From NCBI GenBank assembly GCA_904066235.2, contig CAJFCV020000003.1, forward strand, positions 1,054,001 through 1,118,000: a stretch of DNA of 64,000 nucleotides. Reading direction: 5' to 3'. This stretch comes from Bursaphelenchus xylophilus (lineage: Eukaryota > Nematoda > Chromadorea > Rhabditida > Aphelenchoididae). Positions within the stretch are counted from its first letter, which is position 1, and every line of letters starts with the position of its first letter. The notes beneath the pieces were generated by a model. The model did not search any database and was not told the DNA's origin. It was given only the letters and a program-made list of their open reading frames with translations. Below, piece by piece: positions 21,297-32,501 of the stretch. A program made the translations under genes and the position numbers.

Positions 21297-24130
21297 GCCC
21301 TCTTATTTGCTGAACTTTACCCTCTAATCGTCCACCTTTCCCCTCTAATTTGTGAATGGCGCCCTCTAATATAGATGCCCTCTAATCGAAACTGAACTGT
21401 GCCCTCCGAAAAACTGAATCGACGCCCTCTGATTTGATTTTCCCAAAATGGTATTGTTTCCTTACATAGTAGTGTAAGAATGCAGAGTAGTAGTGTTAAG
21501 TAGTAATTTTTGAAAATTTTGGGTGAGGTATCGATTCATAGGTAATTTGGGGTGCTGAATTCGAAAATGACATTCATTTTTTATGATTGTAACTTTTTTC
21601 TTAAATAGTAGTGTTAAGTAGTAATTTTTGAAAATTTTGGTTGAGCTATCGATTCATAGGTAATTAGGGGTGCTGAATTCGAAAATGACATTCATTTTTT
21701 ATGATTGTAACTTTTTTCTTAAATAGTAGTGTTAAGTAGTAATTTTTGAAAATTTTGGTTGAGCTATCGGTTTATAGGTAATTCGGGGTGCTGAATTCGA
21801 AAATGACATTCATTTTTTATGATTGTAACTTTTTTCTTAAATAGTAGTGTTAAGTAGTAATTTTTGAAAATTTTGGTTGAGCTATCGATTTATAGGTAAT
21901 TTGGGGTGCTGATTTCGAAAATGACATTCATTTTTCATGATTGTAACTTTTTTCTTAAATAGTAGTGTTAGATAGTAATTTTTGAAAAATTTGGGTGAGG
22001 TATCGATTTATAGGTAATTTGGGGTCCAGAATTGAGTTGTGCTGTAAAGTTGTGATTTCTTTGTTTTTATTTTATTTTTTTGATGAATAGTTAGTTAAGT
22101 GCAAGGTATGTGTCATTGTTGATTCAAAAACTGTGTTCATGTTCTTTAGGTTTTATTTACCTCCAATCTGATGGCAGAAGAATTTCCGCTCAAAAATTTC
22201 TGTCAAACCTGGCATAGCGGCAGGCTATCCCAAGCCAAACAATTTTATAGCAGAAAAATTTCTGTCAAACCCCGCCCATTTTGGCGCGCTCGATGAAGGA
22301 CAGAAGCAATACCGATGATGACCAGAAGTAATAATTGCATGAGAAAAAATCCTGTTGGATAATTGTCAGTCTAGCATTTATCACAATAAAAACTTAAAAT
22401 ATTTTACAAATATTTTCAATTCCTTCAGGTTCGTGTGATATCACCTAAAGAAATATCTGCCTAATTGCAATAAATTGACAGAGAAAACGTTGAAACAGCA
22501 AATAACTTGCGTAAATTTAACTTATTCTTGTACGGACAACGTTACAAACAAAAATGGTACGATGGGTTTTTTCTTTTTATGACAAAAAATTGAAAAAATA
22601 TAACTATGTTGTCTAAAGAGAAGTATCTTTATAATAAATTTCGGAAAGTTTTTCTGCTAATTTAAGTCTTTGAGCAACTTCGTGTTATTATCCAACAGGA
22701 TTTTTTCTCATGCAATTATTACTTCAGGTCATCATCGGTATTGCTTCTGTCCTTCATCGAGCGCGCCAAAATGGGCGGGGTTTGACAGAAATTTTTCTGC
22801 TATAAAATTGTTTGGCTTGGGATAGCCTGCCGCTATGCCAGGTTTGACAGAAATTTTTGAGCGGAAATTCTTCTGCCATCAGATTGGAGGTAAATAAAAA
22901 CTACAGAAGCTGAACACAGTTTTTGAATCAACAATAACACATATCTTGCACTTAACTATTCATAAAAAAATAAAAATAAAGAAATCACAACTTTACAGCA
23001 CAACTCATCATGAATCTCGTTCTGGAATAAGCACCCATAAAACCTACCAATTCAAAAAATCTCAAAGTTACTACCTTACAGTACTGTTTAAGAACAATTT
23101 GACAGCAGCATAATTTCTGCCGAACTTGTGCTGGCGCCCATTTTTGGCGCGCCCAATGATGGGCTAGAGGCAGGCTCTCCCAAGCTAAACAATTTGACAG
23201 CAGCGTCAAAAATTACTACCTAACACTACTATTTAAGAAAAAAGTAACAATCGTGAAAAATGAATGTCATTTTCGAATTCGGCACCTCAAATTACCTATG
23301 AATCGATAGCTCAACCAAAATTTTCAAAAATTACTACTTAACACTACTATTTAAGAAAAAAGTTACAATCATAAAAAATGAATGTCATTTTCGGATTCAG
23401 CACCCCAAATTACCTATGAATCGATACCTCACCCAAAATTTTCAAAAATTACTACTTAACACTACTATTTAAGAAAAAAGTTACAATCATAAAAAATGAA
23501 TGTCATTTTCGAATTCAGCACCCCCAATTACCTATGAATCGATAGCTCAACCAAAATTTTCAAAAATTACTACTTAACACTACTATTTAAGAAAAAAGTT
23601 ACAATCATAAAAAATGAATGTCATTTTCGAATTCAGCACCCCGAATTACCTATAAACCGATAGCTCAACCAAAATTTTCAAAAATTACTACTTAACACTA
23701 CTATTTAAGAAAAAAGTTACAATCATAAAAAATGAATGTCATTTTCGAATTCAGCACCCCCAATTACCTATGAATCGATAGCTCAACCAAAATTTTCAAA
23801 AATTACTACTTAACACTACTATTTAAGAAAAAAGTTACAATCATAAAAAATGAATGTCATTTTCGAATTCAGCACCCCAAATTACCTATGAATCGATACC
23901 TCACCCAAAATTTTCAAAAATTACTACTTAACACTACTACTCTGCATTCTTACACTACTATGTAAGGAAACAATACCATTTTGGGAAAATAAAATCAGAG
24001 GGCGTCGATTCAATTTTTCGGAGGGCACAGTTCAGTTTCCATTAGAGGGCATCTATATTAGAGGGCGCCATTCACAAATTAGAGGGGAAAGGTGGACGAT
24101 TAGAGGGTAAAGTTCAGCAAATAAGAGGGC
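21297..24130. repeat. 2.8 kb foldback element with tandem repeats in both arms
   Basis: Inverted ends GCCCTCTTATTTGCTGAAC, with several more CCCTCTAAT blocks, at both sides. The left arm then has five tandem units of about 118 bp starting GTAGTGTTAAGTAGTAAT (near 21489-22010). The right arm has about six complementary units (near 23219-23940). A second inverted pair lies inside (22145-22360 against 22680-22905), around a 320-bp centre. A decayed third copy of that inner pair sits near 23098-23205. No open frame codes for a transposase, so it is non-autonomous. Confidence 0.85.
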
Positions 24131-24239
24131 ACAAAGTGTATTGCCCTAGATGAAATATCCAAAATTTCAAGAAAATCCAAGGGCTGTGCTATTGAGAAAT
24201 TACCTTATAAAGTAAGGTCAGTCTATAACTTTTGGCACA

Positions 24240-24400
24240 AGGGAAGTACCCCTATTGCAATGCTCGGATTTTGATGAAACTAGCGACAAAACTAATTCCG
24301 CTCATTATTTTCACGACAGACTGGGTTTGGAGTCATCTTGGTCTCTTCCGGGATGCAAAATGAGACGTTTTTTGCCATTGGATCAGGTCTCTCACTGTAG
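24240..24400. repeat. Fragments of PalC, PalA and PalB ends
   Basis: In order: a PalC end (ACAAGGGAAGTACCCC), a PalA right end near 24300 (CTCATTATTTTCACGACAG) and a PalB right end near 24350-24400 (TTGCCATTGGATCAGGTC). It looks like a graveyard of element ends. Confidence 0.55.
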
Positions 24401-24596
24401 AAACAGACTAAAATTGTCCGCTTGAAAATAAAGTTAACCTCTCACAAAAATCGCCGTTTCTATTGTCAGAATGCCCAGTCGATCAATCAGGCTGGCCGAA
24501 CGTCCGATTGCAGACAACAATTGGTCACTTTGACCAAGTAGTCAGCAGCTCAACTGGGGTCACTTTGACGAATTAGGAAAGAAAAGAAGGGGCTTC

Positions 24597-24873
24597 GGTA
24601 GTTGAGCCCCCCATGAAAGGTAGTTCAAACCCCCACTGTTTTGCCCGTTTCACACCCCACATAATGAACAAATAAGAATAATACAAAAAATGTAAGTGGG
24701 GGTTTGATCTACTACGTTGGGGGTTTGATCTAAAACGTAGGGGGCTTGTGCTGGACCATACAACTTGGATTAATCCTTTGAAATAAATTTTGGGGTTCAG
24801 AATGGACGAGGGGGGTTGTACTGGGCCATGGGGGGCTAAATTGGACTGGGGGGCTGTACTACCTTAGCCCCGA
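24597..24873. repeat. G/C-skewed palindromic element
   Basis: The left end GGGGCTTCGGTAGTTGAGCC mirrors the right end ACTACCTTAGCCCC, with further AACCCCC and GGGGGTTTGAT blocks inside. Imperfect inverted termini, no coding frame. Confidence 0.6.
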
Positions 24874-24879
24874 AAAGAA

Positions 24880-25361
24880 CTCTTTCAGTTTTTTAGAGAC
24901 AAAAAAAATTCAACCATAAACCGGCCATGGTTCAGTAACGTGGATTTTAAAAGCCAAAAAATTACTTTGGAACAGCTTGGCCGCGATTACTGTCTAAAAA
25001 CAAGCTAAGAACTTCCTTATATACAAGCTATTCTACATTAAAACCTCCGATTAAAGTCGTCTAGACCAATCAGAAATTGCTTGTCAACATTTCTCAGCTT
25101 TTTTTGCTGTTCTTTTTGCCGGAATTTGGGTGGCATTGTTTATCACAGGAAGTCCGAAATTTTCATCCACGAACAAGTCCGTTTATTTTGACGTCCAATT
25201 TCTTTGAACTTTCGGGAAAAGAAAACTTCTTTTCAAAGAAGGTCTTTCATGGGCTTGGATCAAAAACTGATACTCGGCTCAAAAAGACCTGAGAATTTGC
25301 ACAGTGTGGGTTTGGCACGTCGCTGCGAAAATCGCTAAAAATTTTCTTTGCTCACAGAGGA
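24880..25361. other. Intergenic, nothing recognised
   Basis: No supported feature except a piece near 25272 resembling the 10206-10304 palindrome. Confidence 0.45.
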
Positions 25362-25798
25362 GGTACTCCAAGTGCGACGCTCAGATTTTGATGAAACTTG
25401 GCACAAATTGAAAATAATTTTTTCTAAGACATATTTAAGAATCCTAGCTCGCGCTTTGCCGAAACAACCGAGATTTTTTAAGTCGGCCAAAATTTAGGAC
25501 TTTTTGCCGAATTTCGGCACGAAAAGTTTCGCGCCTATTTCTACCGTAAAGGATAATGTTTCTACAAAAAATCAAATTGTTCCGCGCGAAACTGCCAAAG
25601 TTATGGCCAAAAAGCGTTTTTTTCTCTGACCGCTCTCCAGTTTAGCGTGCTTTCTCGGCGGCAAAAATCGTTCGATATCTCGGCGGCGCCCGGAAAGCGC
25701 GAGCTAAAACTTTGAGGAAATGATATTTGGTCCATACCCGGCGTGTGTGCAAAAGTTAAAGAAAATCTGAACGTCGCACTTGGAGCACTTCCCCTGTC
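25362..25798. repeat. PalC palindromic element
   Basis: Complete copy, GGTACTCCAAGTGCGACGCT to GAGCACTTCCCCTGT. Confidence 0.8.
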
Positions 25799-26070
25799 AG
25801 TGCGTTTTGCAGACATGGCTTTGGGCTTTGAAAAAAAAATTTGAAGGGCCGGGCCCAATCTTTTCGTGGGCGGGATTCAGAGAAAAAATTTCTTGAGTCG
25901 GAATGAAGAAATAATTGGAGAAATGGTACTTGAAGGTGGTAGATTGACATTGTTGGATATTTCTTACAAAAAAAGAAGCATAACAGACGCTTCGGAGTAA
26001 TTCCAGGCAAATAAAAAAAGTAAAATCAAAAAATTGTAAGGAAAAATTTTTCGGGGCGGGCTGTCAAATG

Positions 26071-26982
26071 TACAGGGTGGGCCACTAAAACCTTCCGTCC
26101 TCTTTTTTTAGATTTCTCCGCGGAGACTCCGCCGATTTTCATGAAATTCAGGTTTTTCTGGAGCTGAGATTCGCCATTTTCAACCGATTGAATTTCAGGA
26201 AAAAACATTCTGAATTTACTTTACTATGCCTTCCCAAAGTTTTTGAAAATTATTTTCGAGCCGAAACCGCTAAAACTTTGAAAATTTTTGGAATGATTTT
26301 CAATTGCCTTTCTCGGACTTGGAAAATTTCGGGCTTTTTTTGGTAAAATTGTGGAGTAAAAAGTTCCGTACGCTTTTTCTAGACTTTGTTTAAAGCAAGT
26401 TAAAAGCAAAAAAAGTGTTGTCTGTATTACCGTTAGGGTATGAATGTTGAAAAAAAATTTTTTTTCAACAAGAGTGAGAAAGTCCACATTAAGGCTACAA
26501 GCCATGGCTTGGCGCATTGAGGCTTGGAGCCAGGCTCGATTGAAGTTAAACCATGCTCAAGATCCGCAATTCGAGCTGTTCCTAACTTTCAAAGCCCCTA
26601 CAAGTTCGTGCTGCAAAAGGAGGTGGACACGTCGAAATCAGATAGAATAATCAAATTGTTAAAAAGATTACTTTTTACAACAGTATTTTGCAAATATATG
26701 AGGCAAAGCAAGTAAGATTTCACCCAAAAACCCGAAAAAATGACCGAGTTTTCAAAATCATTCCAAAAATTTCCTAAGTTTTAGCGGTTTCGGCTCGAAA
26801 ATAATTTTCAAAAACTTTGGAAAGGCATAGAAAGGTCAATTCAGGATATTTTTTTTCAAATTCAACATGTTGAAAATGGCGCATCTCAGCTCCAGAAAAA
26901 CCTAAATTTCATGAAAATCGGCGGAGTCGCCGCGGAGAAATCTAAAAAAAGAGGACGGAAGTTTTTAGTGGCCCACCCTGTA
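26071..26982. repeat. 912-bp element with long inverted ends (TACAGGGTGGGCCA)
   Basis: Starts TACAGGGTGGGCCACTAAA and ends with the complement, followed by CCCTGTA. The arms are about 190 bp and include GCGGAGACTCCGCCGATTTT. TA at both ends suggests a mariner-type insertion. The centre has no transposase frame that I recognise. Confidence 0.75.
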
Positions 26983-27340
26983 CAGAGGTTGGAACGTCTA
27001 TATCTTAAAACTCATAAAATTAAAATTTTCTCTCCCTCGAACACCCAAAGCTCCCAAAAAGTCGCAAAAACGCCAGTGCCAGCCGGTCAGTCATCTCCGA
27101 CTTCCACAAACTCCCCATTCTCGTGCAAAAAAAGACTGTAAAGATACTCATGGGTTCTCGGAAACCCCATTTTCGACCAGAGTCCTTGGTTCGGGTCATC
27201 TCATCTTTTTGCGGCCGCAAAATCGTCCAAATGGCTTTTTGACTTCCGAAAAGAGTAAAGAAAGTTAAAACATTGTGACTTCCAGAGTAATCGCCGAAAT
27301 TGGTTTTATTTCCAACTGCAAAGCATTTTTATTGCATGCA
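26983..27340. other. Intergenic, nothing recognised
   Basis: No supported gene; a 76-codon frame (from 26911) is partly repeat sequence. Confidence 0.45.
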
Positions 27341-27486
27341 TCAGTCTGTCGGGAAAATAATGAGCAATCTGTCGCATCGAAAATCGCATCGACGCTGAGA
27401 AAATGAATTGTCATTGCGACAAAATCAAGTTGCTTTTCGCTGCAGTGACGCGATTGGCGCAGCGACATGTGCTCATTATTTTCCCA
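27341..27486. repeat. PalA palindromic MITE
   Basis: Left end ATCAGTCTGTCGGGAAAAT; the right end stops at TTTTCCC, slightly truncated. Confidence 0.75.
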
Positions 27487-27594
27487 AATGATAATTTTTT
27501 TTTATAAAATGTGTAGATTTTAGGTCGCTGTTATAATAAAATTTCGTTGCGGAAGTAAATTTTTCAAAGAGGGGCATTACTTACTGGAAAAAAC

Positions 27595-27827
27595 TACAGT
27601 GGGGGGACCTGTTCCAGTGGCAAAAAGCGTACCACTTTGCATCCAGGAAGTATCAAAAAATGTGGCAAAATACCTCCCTCTTCAAGTGAAAAAACTCAGA
27701 TTTCAAACGAAGGACGCGCCCTTCAAAACAAAGCTTTTTCACATGGAGAGGGAAGCATTTTGCCACATTTTTTATACTTTTCGGATGCAAAATGGTACGT
27801 TTTTGAACGGATCGGTTCCTCTACTGT
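27595..27827. repeat. PalB palindromic MITE
   Basis: TACAGTGGGGGGACCTG to TTCCTCTACTGTA with both arms. Confidence 0.75.
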
Positions 27828-28101
27828 AGTAGGATGATTTTTTGCCCGGATGATGAAGTGTTAGCAGAAGAAACAGTTTGTATGTAAGTATACATAGAAA
27901 AAGTAGATATGAGGCTGAAATGCCTAGTAAAGCGCCAAGCGACGATGAAATTAAAGATTCGATAAGCTAGCACCATTTTTTAATAGCTCCCCGTTATTCA
28001 TTGGACAAAGTTTTGACAGCGGTCAAAACGTCGACATTACAAAATTTCCGTAACAGACCGGTCTTTATTACTGTATTGCATGCAATATCCATCAAATATT
28101 A

Positions 28102-31100
28102 TCACTTGATCAGTTGCTTAGTGAAGGCGAAAAAGTCTTGAACAAGAGCCTTTGGCTGCTCCATTGCGGCAAAATGGCCGGCGTTGACTTTGCCGTAATG
28201 CTTCAGGTTGACTGCGGCTTTGGCGATGGCCTCCGGCTGCGCCGGAATAGCGTCGTTCATGGTGGCAAGATAGCCGGTTGGGACCTTGATGTATTCACTG
28301 AAAAGATGATAATTTATTGTAGAAAGATTCAGTGGTAAAAAACGTATCATTCTACATCCGAGAAGTATCAAAAAAGGTGGCAAAATACCTCCCTCTACAA
28401 GTGAAAAAATTCGGATTCCAAAGGGCGCCCGCTATTTTTGTTATGGAAATGGCGCGTCCTTAAAAAAGGACTTTTTCTTTAGTTGGAGAGGGAGGCATTT
28501 TGCCACATTTTTTATACTTCCCGGATGCAAAATGGTACTTTTTTTGCCACTGCATCAGGCCCGTTTCTTTAAAAACACCCCTTTTTTAACCTCTCTTACT
28601 TCTGAAGCTCCTGCGCATCCTTGGATCGGAACAACTCCTTGTAGAACCTCGCCGATTGCAGCATATTTCCGTTGACCCAGTAGACCATAACGGAGGTGAT
28701 CAGGTCGTCTTTGCTGAACTTCTCCGTCAATCGCCCATCCTCAAACTGTTTGTTCTTCAAGTTGGTGCCCAACGCGAACTTCTCCAGAATCCAGGCCATC
28801 AGTCCGATGGGCGAGTCGTTCAACGCAATCCCCACAGTGTCGGGCTGTGTTCCGAACAAATGCAAGTAGCCGGCGTCGTTCACAACGAAAGAAACCAACG
28901 TTTTCAGCGAGAAGTTCTTAAAATCCGGGTCCTTCAGAAGCCGTGGCCACGCCGACGCCAGAGCGCTCTTGGCTAAGACCGCTTTGTTGCCACTGGCCAA
29001 CATGTTCAGATGGCAGCCTTCGATCTTGTCCGGATACAAACGAGCCATGTTCCCGACGATGGTGGAGCCCCAATCTCCGCCTTGCACGAAGAACTTGTTG
29101 AAACCGAGACGTTTCATCAGTTTCATGTAGAGTCGCGCCACCGCGGCTTGATGCAGACCCGAGCGTTGCGCCGCGTCCGACCAGCCGTAGCCTGCGAATG
29201 AAAGGGTTATACGGTAGCGAAAAAGATCCAGTGGCAAAAAACGTTACGTTTTGGATCAGGGAAGTATCTTAAAATGTGGCAAAATATATCGGAGGTATTT
29301 TGCTACATTTTATGATACTTCAAGGATGCAAAGTGGTACATTTTTCTCACTGGTTCATTTATAATAGGATGCTTTTTTCTAAAATATATGCAAGACTCAT
29401 TTTGCAAAAACGACCGAGATTTTATGATCAAAACTCGGCGAAATTGCGACAGATTTTGGCCAATTTCCCTCACGAAAAGTTTCATATTTATTCCTACCGT
29501 ATAGGGCAATATCTCCTCACAAAAATCAATTTCCCGCGCGGAACCCAAAAAGTTATGACTAAAAAGTCGTCTTCTCTCAGACCGCTCTCCGCGATCTGCA
29601 CACTCTTTCGGCGACAAAAAATCGTTGAATATCTCGGCGGAGCCTGCAAAACGCGAGCTAAAACTTCTTGGAATTGGTATCTGGCCTATACCTGGCGTGT
29701 GTGCAAAATTTGAAGAAAATCTGAGCGTCGGACTTGGGATATCTCTCTTGGATTGTACAGTGGCGAACCCGATCCAATGGCAAAAAATGTGCCATTTTGC
29801 ATCAGCGAAGTATCAAAAAAAATGTGGCAAAATGTCTCCCTATCCAAGTGAAAAAACTTCAGTTTCAAAAGCGTCTTTTTGTGAGGGCGCCCTTCAAAAC
29901 GGAGTTTTTTTTAGTTGGAGAGGGAGGCATTTTGCCACATTTTTAGATACTTCCCTAATGCAGAATGGCACATTTTTTGCTATTGGATCAGTCCGTCACT
30001 GTAGAATTTTGACGGATAGTTGCACACTGGGAAAGTCATACATATGACATTTTGTATACATAAGTCAACGGACATTACACTAAAACTCACCTGGAATAGA
30101 AGGCGCGATGACCTCAAACGCATAATCCGAGTTGATCCCGTTCGCTTTGGGATCGGTGAAAATTGGAAACGCCTTCGTGAACTCATGAACACTTCCGGGC
30201 CAGCCATGTGACGCCAGCAGCGGCTTCACGGTCTTATATTTGCCGGCTGGCGGCCTGGCATGAATGAAGTGGATGTTCAGACCTTCGATTTGGGTCTTAA
30301 AATTCGGGAATGTCATAAACTCCTTTTCCGCCTTTCGCCAGTCGTACGTATTCTGCCAATAGTCCTTCATTTCGAGCAGCGATTTCATCGTGAACCCGTA
30401 TTCGTAGCTCTTGATGTCTTCGAGTTGAGTGTGAGTAATCCGCGCGTTTTGCAGCAGACCTTTGAGTTTGGCCAATTCGGAGTCGGGAACCGCGATGGTG
30501 AAGGGCTTGATCGATTCGTCGTCGGGTTTCTTGGCGCCTTTACCAAAGTAGCCGTCTTTCAGAATATCGTCCTGGAAGTTGGAGAGAGGTTATGAGGAGG
30601 TGCCATCAGTCTGTCGGATAAATAATGAGCAAAATTTCGCTGCGCCAATCGCGTCGCTGAAGTGAAAAGAAATTTGATTTTGCCGCGAAGACAATTCGCT
30701 TTCATGCGGTTTTCGATGCGACAGAGTGCTCATTATTTTCCCGACAGACTAATATAAGGCAAGAAGTAAATGTTACAGGGGACTAAACAATTTTGTCGTT
30801 ATAGAAGGGTTTGTTTCACGGAGGTTCAGTTTGGCTTATATGTCACTCATGACGCCTTTAAAATTGTTCGTTGTAGATGATTTGTCGCTGCGAATATCGT
30901 GAAAAAAGTGCTTTTTACTGACCCAATAACACGATTTGCACAGAATGTAAATTTTGGATTTTATGTAGCGCGCGATTCCGATTTTTCGCGGCGACAAATC
31001 GTGTTTTCAGAGTGCGACGGAGTTTGGGGCGCGATAAATTTTTGGCAATTTTTGCGTCTAGAAGAAAAAAATTTTTTTTGCTATCGACTGGTCGATTCGA

Positions 31101-31260
31101 AAAAAATTCAAAACTCAAGCTGAACCTAAAACATGAGAGGTAAGCAAAATGTATACATCGTGTTGAATTGTACTCATTTTTTGCAACAACTTACCCTTGA
31201 TCCAAACACTCCGCCAAAACCAATGGCCAAAAGCAGACCCAGTATTTTGAACGCCACCAT
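28102..31260 (-). CDS. Microsomal-type epoxide hydrolase
   Basis: Four exons: 31260-31195, 30571-30091, 29191-28600 and 28297-28102; 444 residues, close to the 455 of mammalian EPHX1. The N-terminal hydrophobic stretch (VAFKILGLLLAIGFGGVFG) fits a membrane anchor or signal peptide. An EHN domain follows (IKPFTIAVPDSELAKLKGLL), then an alpha/beta-hydrolase core. HGWPGS (from 144) forms the oxyanion side, Asp222 in QGGDWGS is the nucleophile and His421 in GHFAAMEQP is the base. The charge-relay acid is probably in NDAIP just after the last junction. The enzyme opens epoxides to diols, either xenobiotic ones or lipid and juvenile-hormone-like ones. A TATA box (31292-31299) lies 32 bp before the start. 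Introns hold PalA (intron 1), PalC and two PalB copies (intron 2) and a PalB (intron 3). Confidence 0.9.
28318..28565. repeat. PalB palindromic MITE
   Basis: Lies in intron 3 of the epoxide hydrolase; both arms are present and the outer ends diverged (GATTCAGTGG and CCACTGCATCAGGCC). Confidence 0.7.
29228..29372. repeat. Short PalB-like palindrome
   Basis: GATCCAGTGGCAAAAAACG and its complement with a shortened centre, in intron 2 of the epoxide hydrolase. Confidence 0.55.
29373..29750. repeat. Worn PalC element
   Basis: Recognisable inner blocks (AACGACCGAGATTTT, GCGAAATTGC, GACCGCTCTCCGCG) and one end (GAGCGTCGGACTTGGG), in intron 2 of the epoxide hydrolase. Confidence 0.65.
29756..30003. 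repeat. PalB palindromic MITE
   Basis: TACAGTGGCGAACCCGATCC to GTCCGTCACTGTA in intron 2 of the epoxide hydrolase. Confidence 0.8.
30603..30753. repeat. PalA palindromic MITE
   Basis: Complete copy in intron 1 of the epoxide hydrolase, 32 bp before the exon 2 acceptor. Confidence 0.8.
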
Positions 31261-31291
31261 TTTTTGTGATCATGGTTTCGTCTTCAGCCCA

Positions 31292-31299
31292 CTTTTATA
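31292..31299 (-). promoter_or_regulatory. TATA box of the epoxide hydrolase gene
   Basis: Minus-strand TATAAAAG 32 bp upstream of the start codon at 31260. Confidence 0.5.
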
Positions 31300-32400
31300 T
31301 CGTTCTGTATTTGCAATTTCCCACAAAATACTCGTGTGTCCTCCGTCATTTCCGTCATAACCGCCCAAAAAAGCACAGCTGTCCCAACAAAGTCCCGCTA
31401 CATGCCCAAGTTTAAATTTTGTATCCAAAGTCGCCGGAACTGAGGGGGATCCTACAAAATATAGATTTTGTGGGGTCAAAATATTGCTGCAGACTTTGTT
31501 TCACCGTCCTTTTTTCCTAAGCTGCGCCAGATTTTTGCGACTTGCAGAGGACATTTTATACGATGAATATCGAAGTGACCGGAAACACTTGTAATAGCGT
31601 TATCAATTGTCTCGAAGCCATCCCAACGCACTTTTAAAGTTTTTGGGCTGATTCTATTCATGTTAAATTTAAACTGTATAAAACATAGTTTAATAGTCAA
31701 CCAAAGGCATTGTTTTAGTCATCCAATATGAAAATAACATCCAAGTTTGGCTGGCCGATTTTCAATCCTTTTCGATGTAAAATCACTCCGGCAAGCCTCT
31801 GGGTGTTCTCCCATTTTTTTGGCAGCTACAAAGACCTATTTTTGCCATCTTTTTTCTCACTAGAAAAGTACTTATATGGGGAACAAGGGTCTCCTCCAAC
31901 CGATTCAACCGCTTGCCCCTTACAAATACCAGAGGGACAATCTCCCAAAGATCAACAAAAACAATCACCGAATAAACCGCAAATATGCTTATCCTCGGTA
32001 ACACTCCTCTCCTTACAATATGGCCGAATGAAGGGTCGCAAAATCAATACAGTACAATCAAATCCTTTAGCAACTGTGGCCAACCGCTCACAGTGCTGCT
32101 TCTTCCACCGGAACGCCAAGGCTCTCAATCCCTTCGTGTCAGGGCGCGGGTCGGGGTCCAATGTCGTTCTTGCGGCCGTGGGTTCACACATGGAGTTACA
32201 GGTCGAGACATATATCAAAAAATCACAAAATTTCCCTGATTCAGAATATGTAAAAATTAGCCGCCCAATTTTGGTCTGTAAGGGCGAAAAACCGATGAGA
32301 ACTTTTCTTGTGCCGCGGCAAAATCAAATTTGACTTCAGTTGAGCGGCTCTAAATTTGACTTCAGTTGAGCGGCTCTATGCTCATTCTGATAAAAAAGAA
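31300..32400. other. Intergenic, no gene supported
   Basis: Contains one copy of the CATTTTATACGATGAA arm (31554-31570) seen in the four-hairpin array. A piece of the 43951-44417 palindrome lies at 32195-32310, and a 26-bp direct repeat (TTGACTTCAGTTGAGCGGCT) at 32327-32378. A 201-codon frame here lacks gene-like features. Confidence 0.45.
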
Positions 32401-32501
32401 TAAAACAAAAATTCTCTTAGCTATCTAATTTATTCAAAAAACAAAAATCGCAAAATTTCGGTTTGAAAAAAATCAAAAAAAAAAAAACAAAAAAAAATTT
32501 T

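Noticed and set aside
28656..28976. Plus-strand frames over the epoxide hydrolase and dipeptidase exons
   Set aside because: They are antisense to conserved catalytic exons and show no features of their own.
31728..32333. 201-codon frame, and overlapping hydrophobic minus-strand frames
   Set aside because: No splice context, family motif or paralogue. The 3' part is a dispersed palindrome fragment. A decayed membrane-protein exon on the minus strand is conceivable, but I cannot support it.
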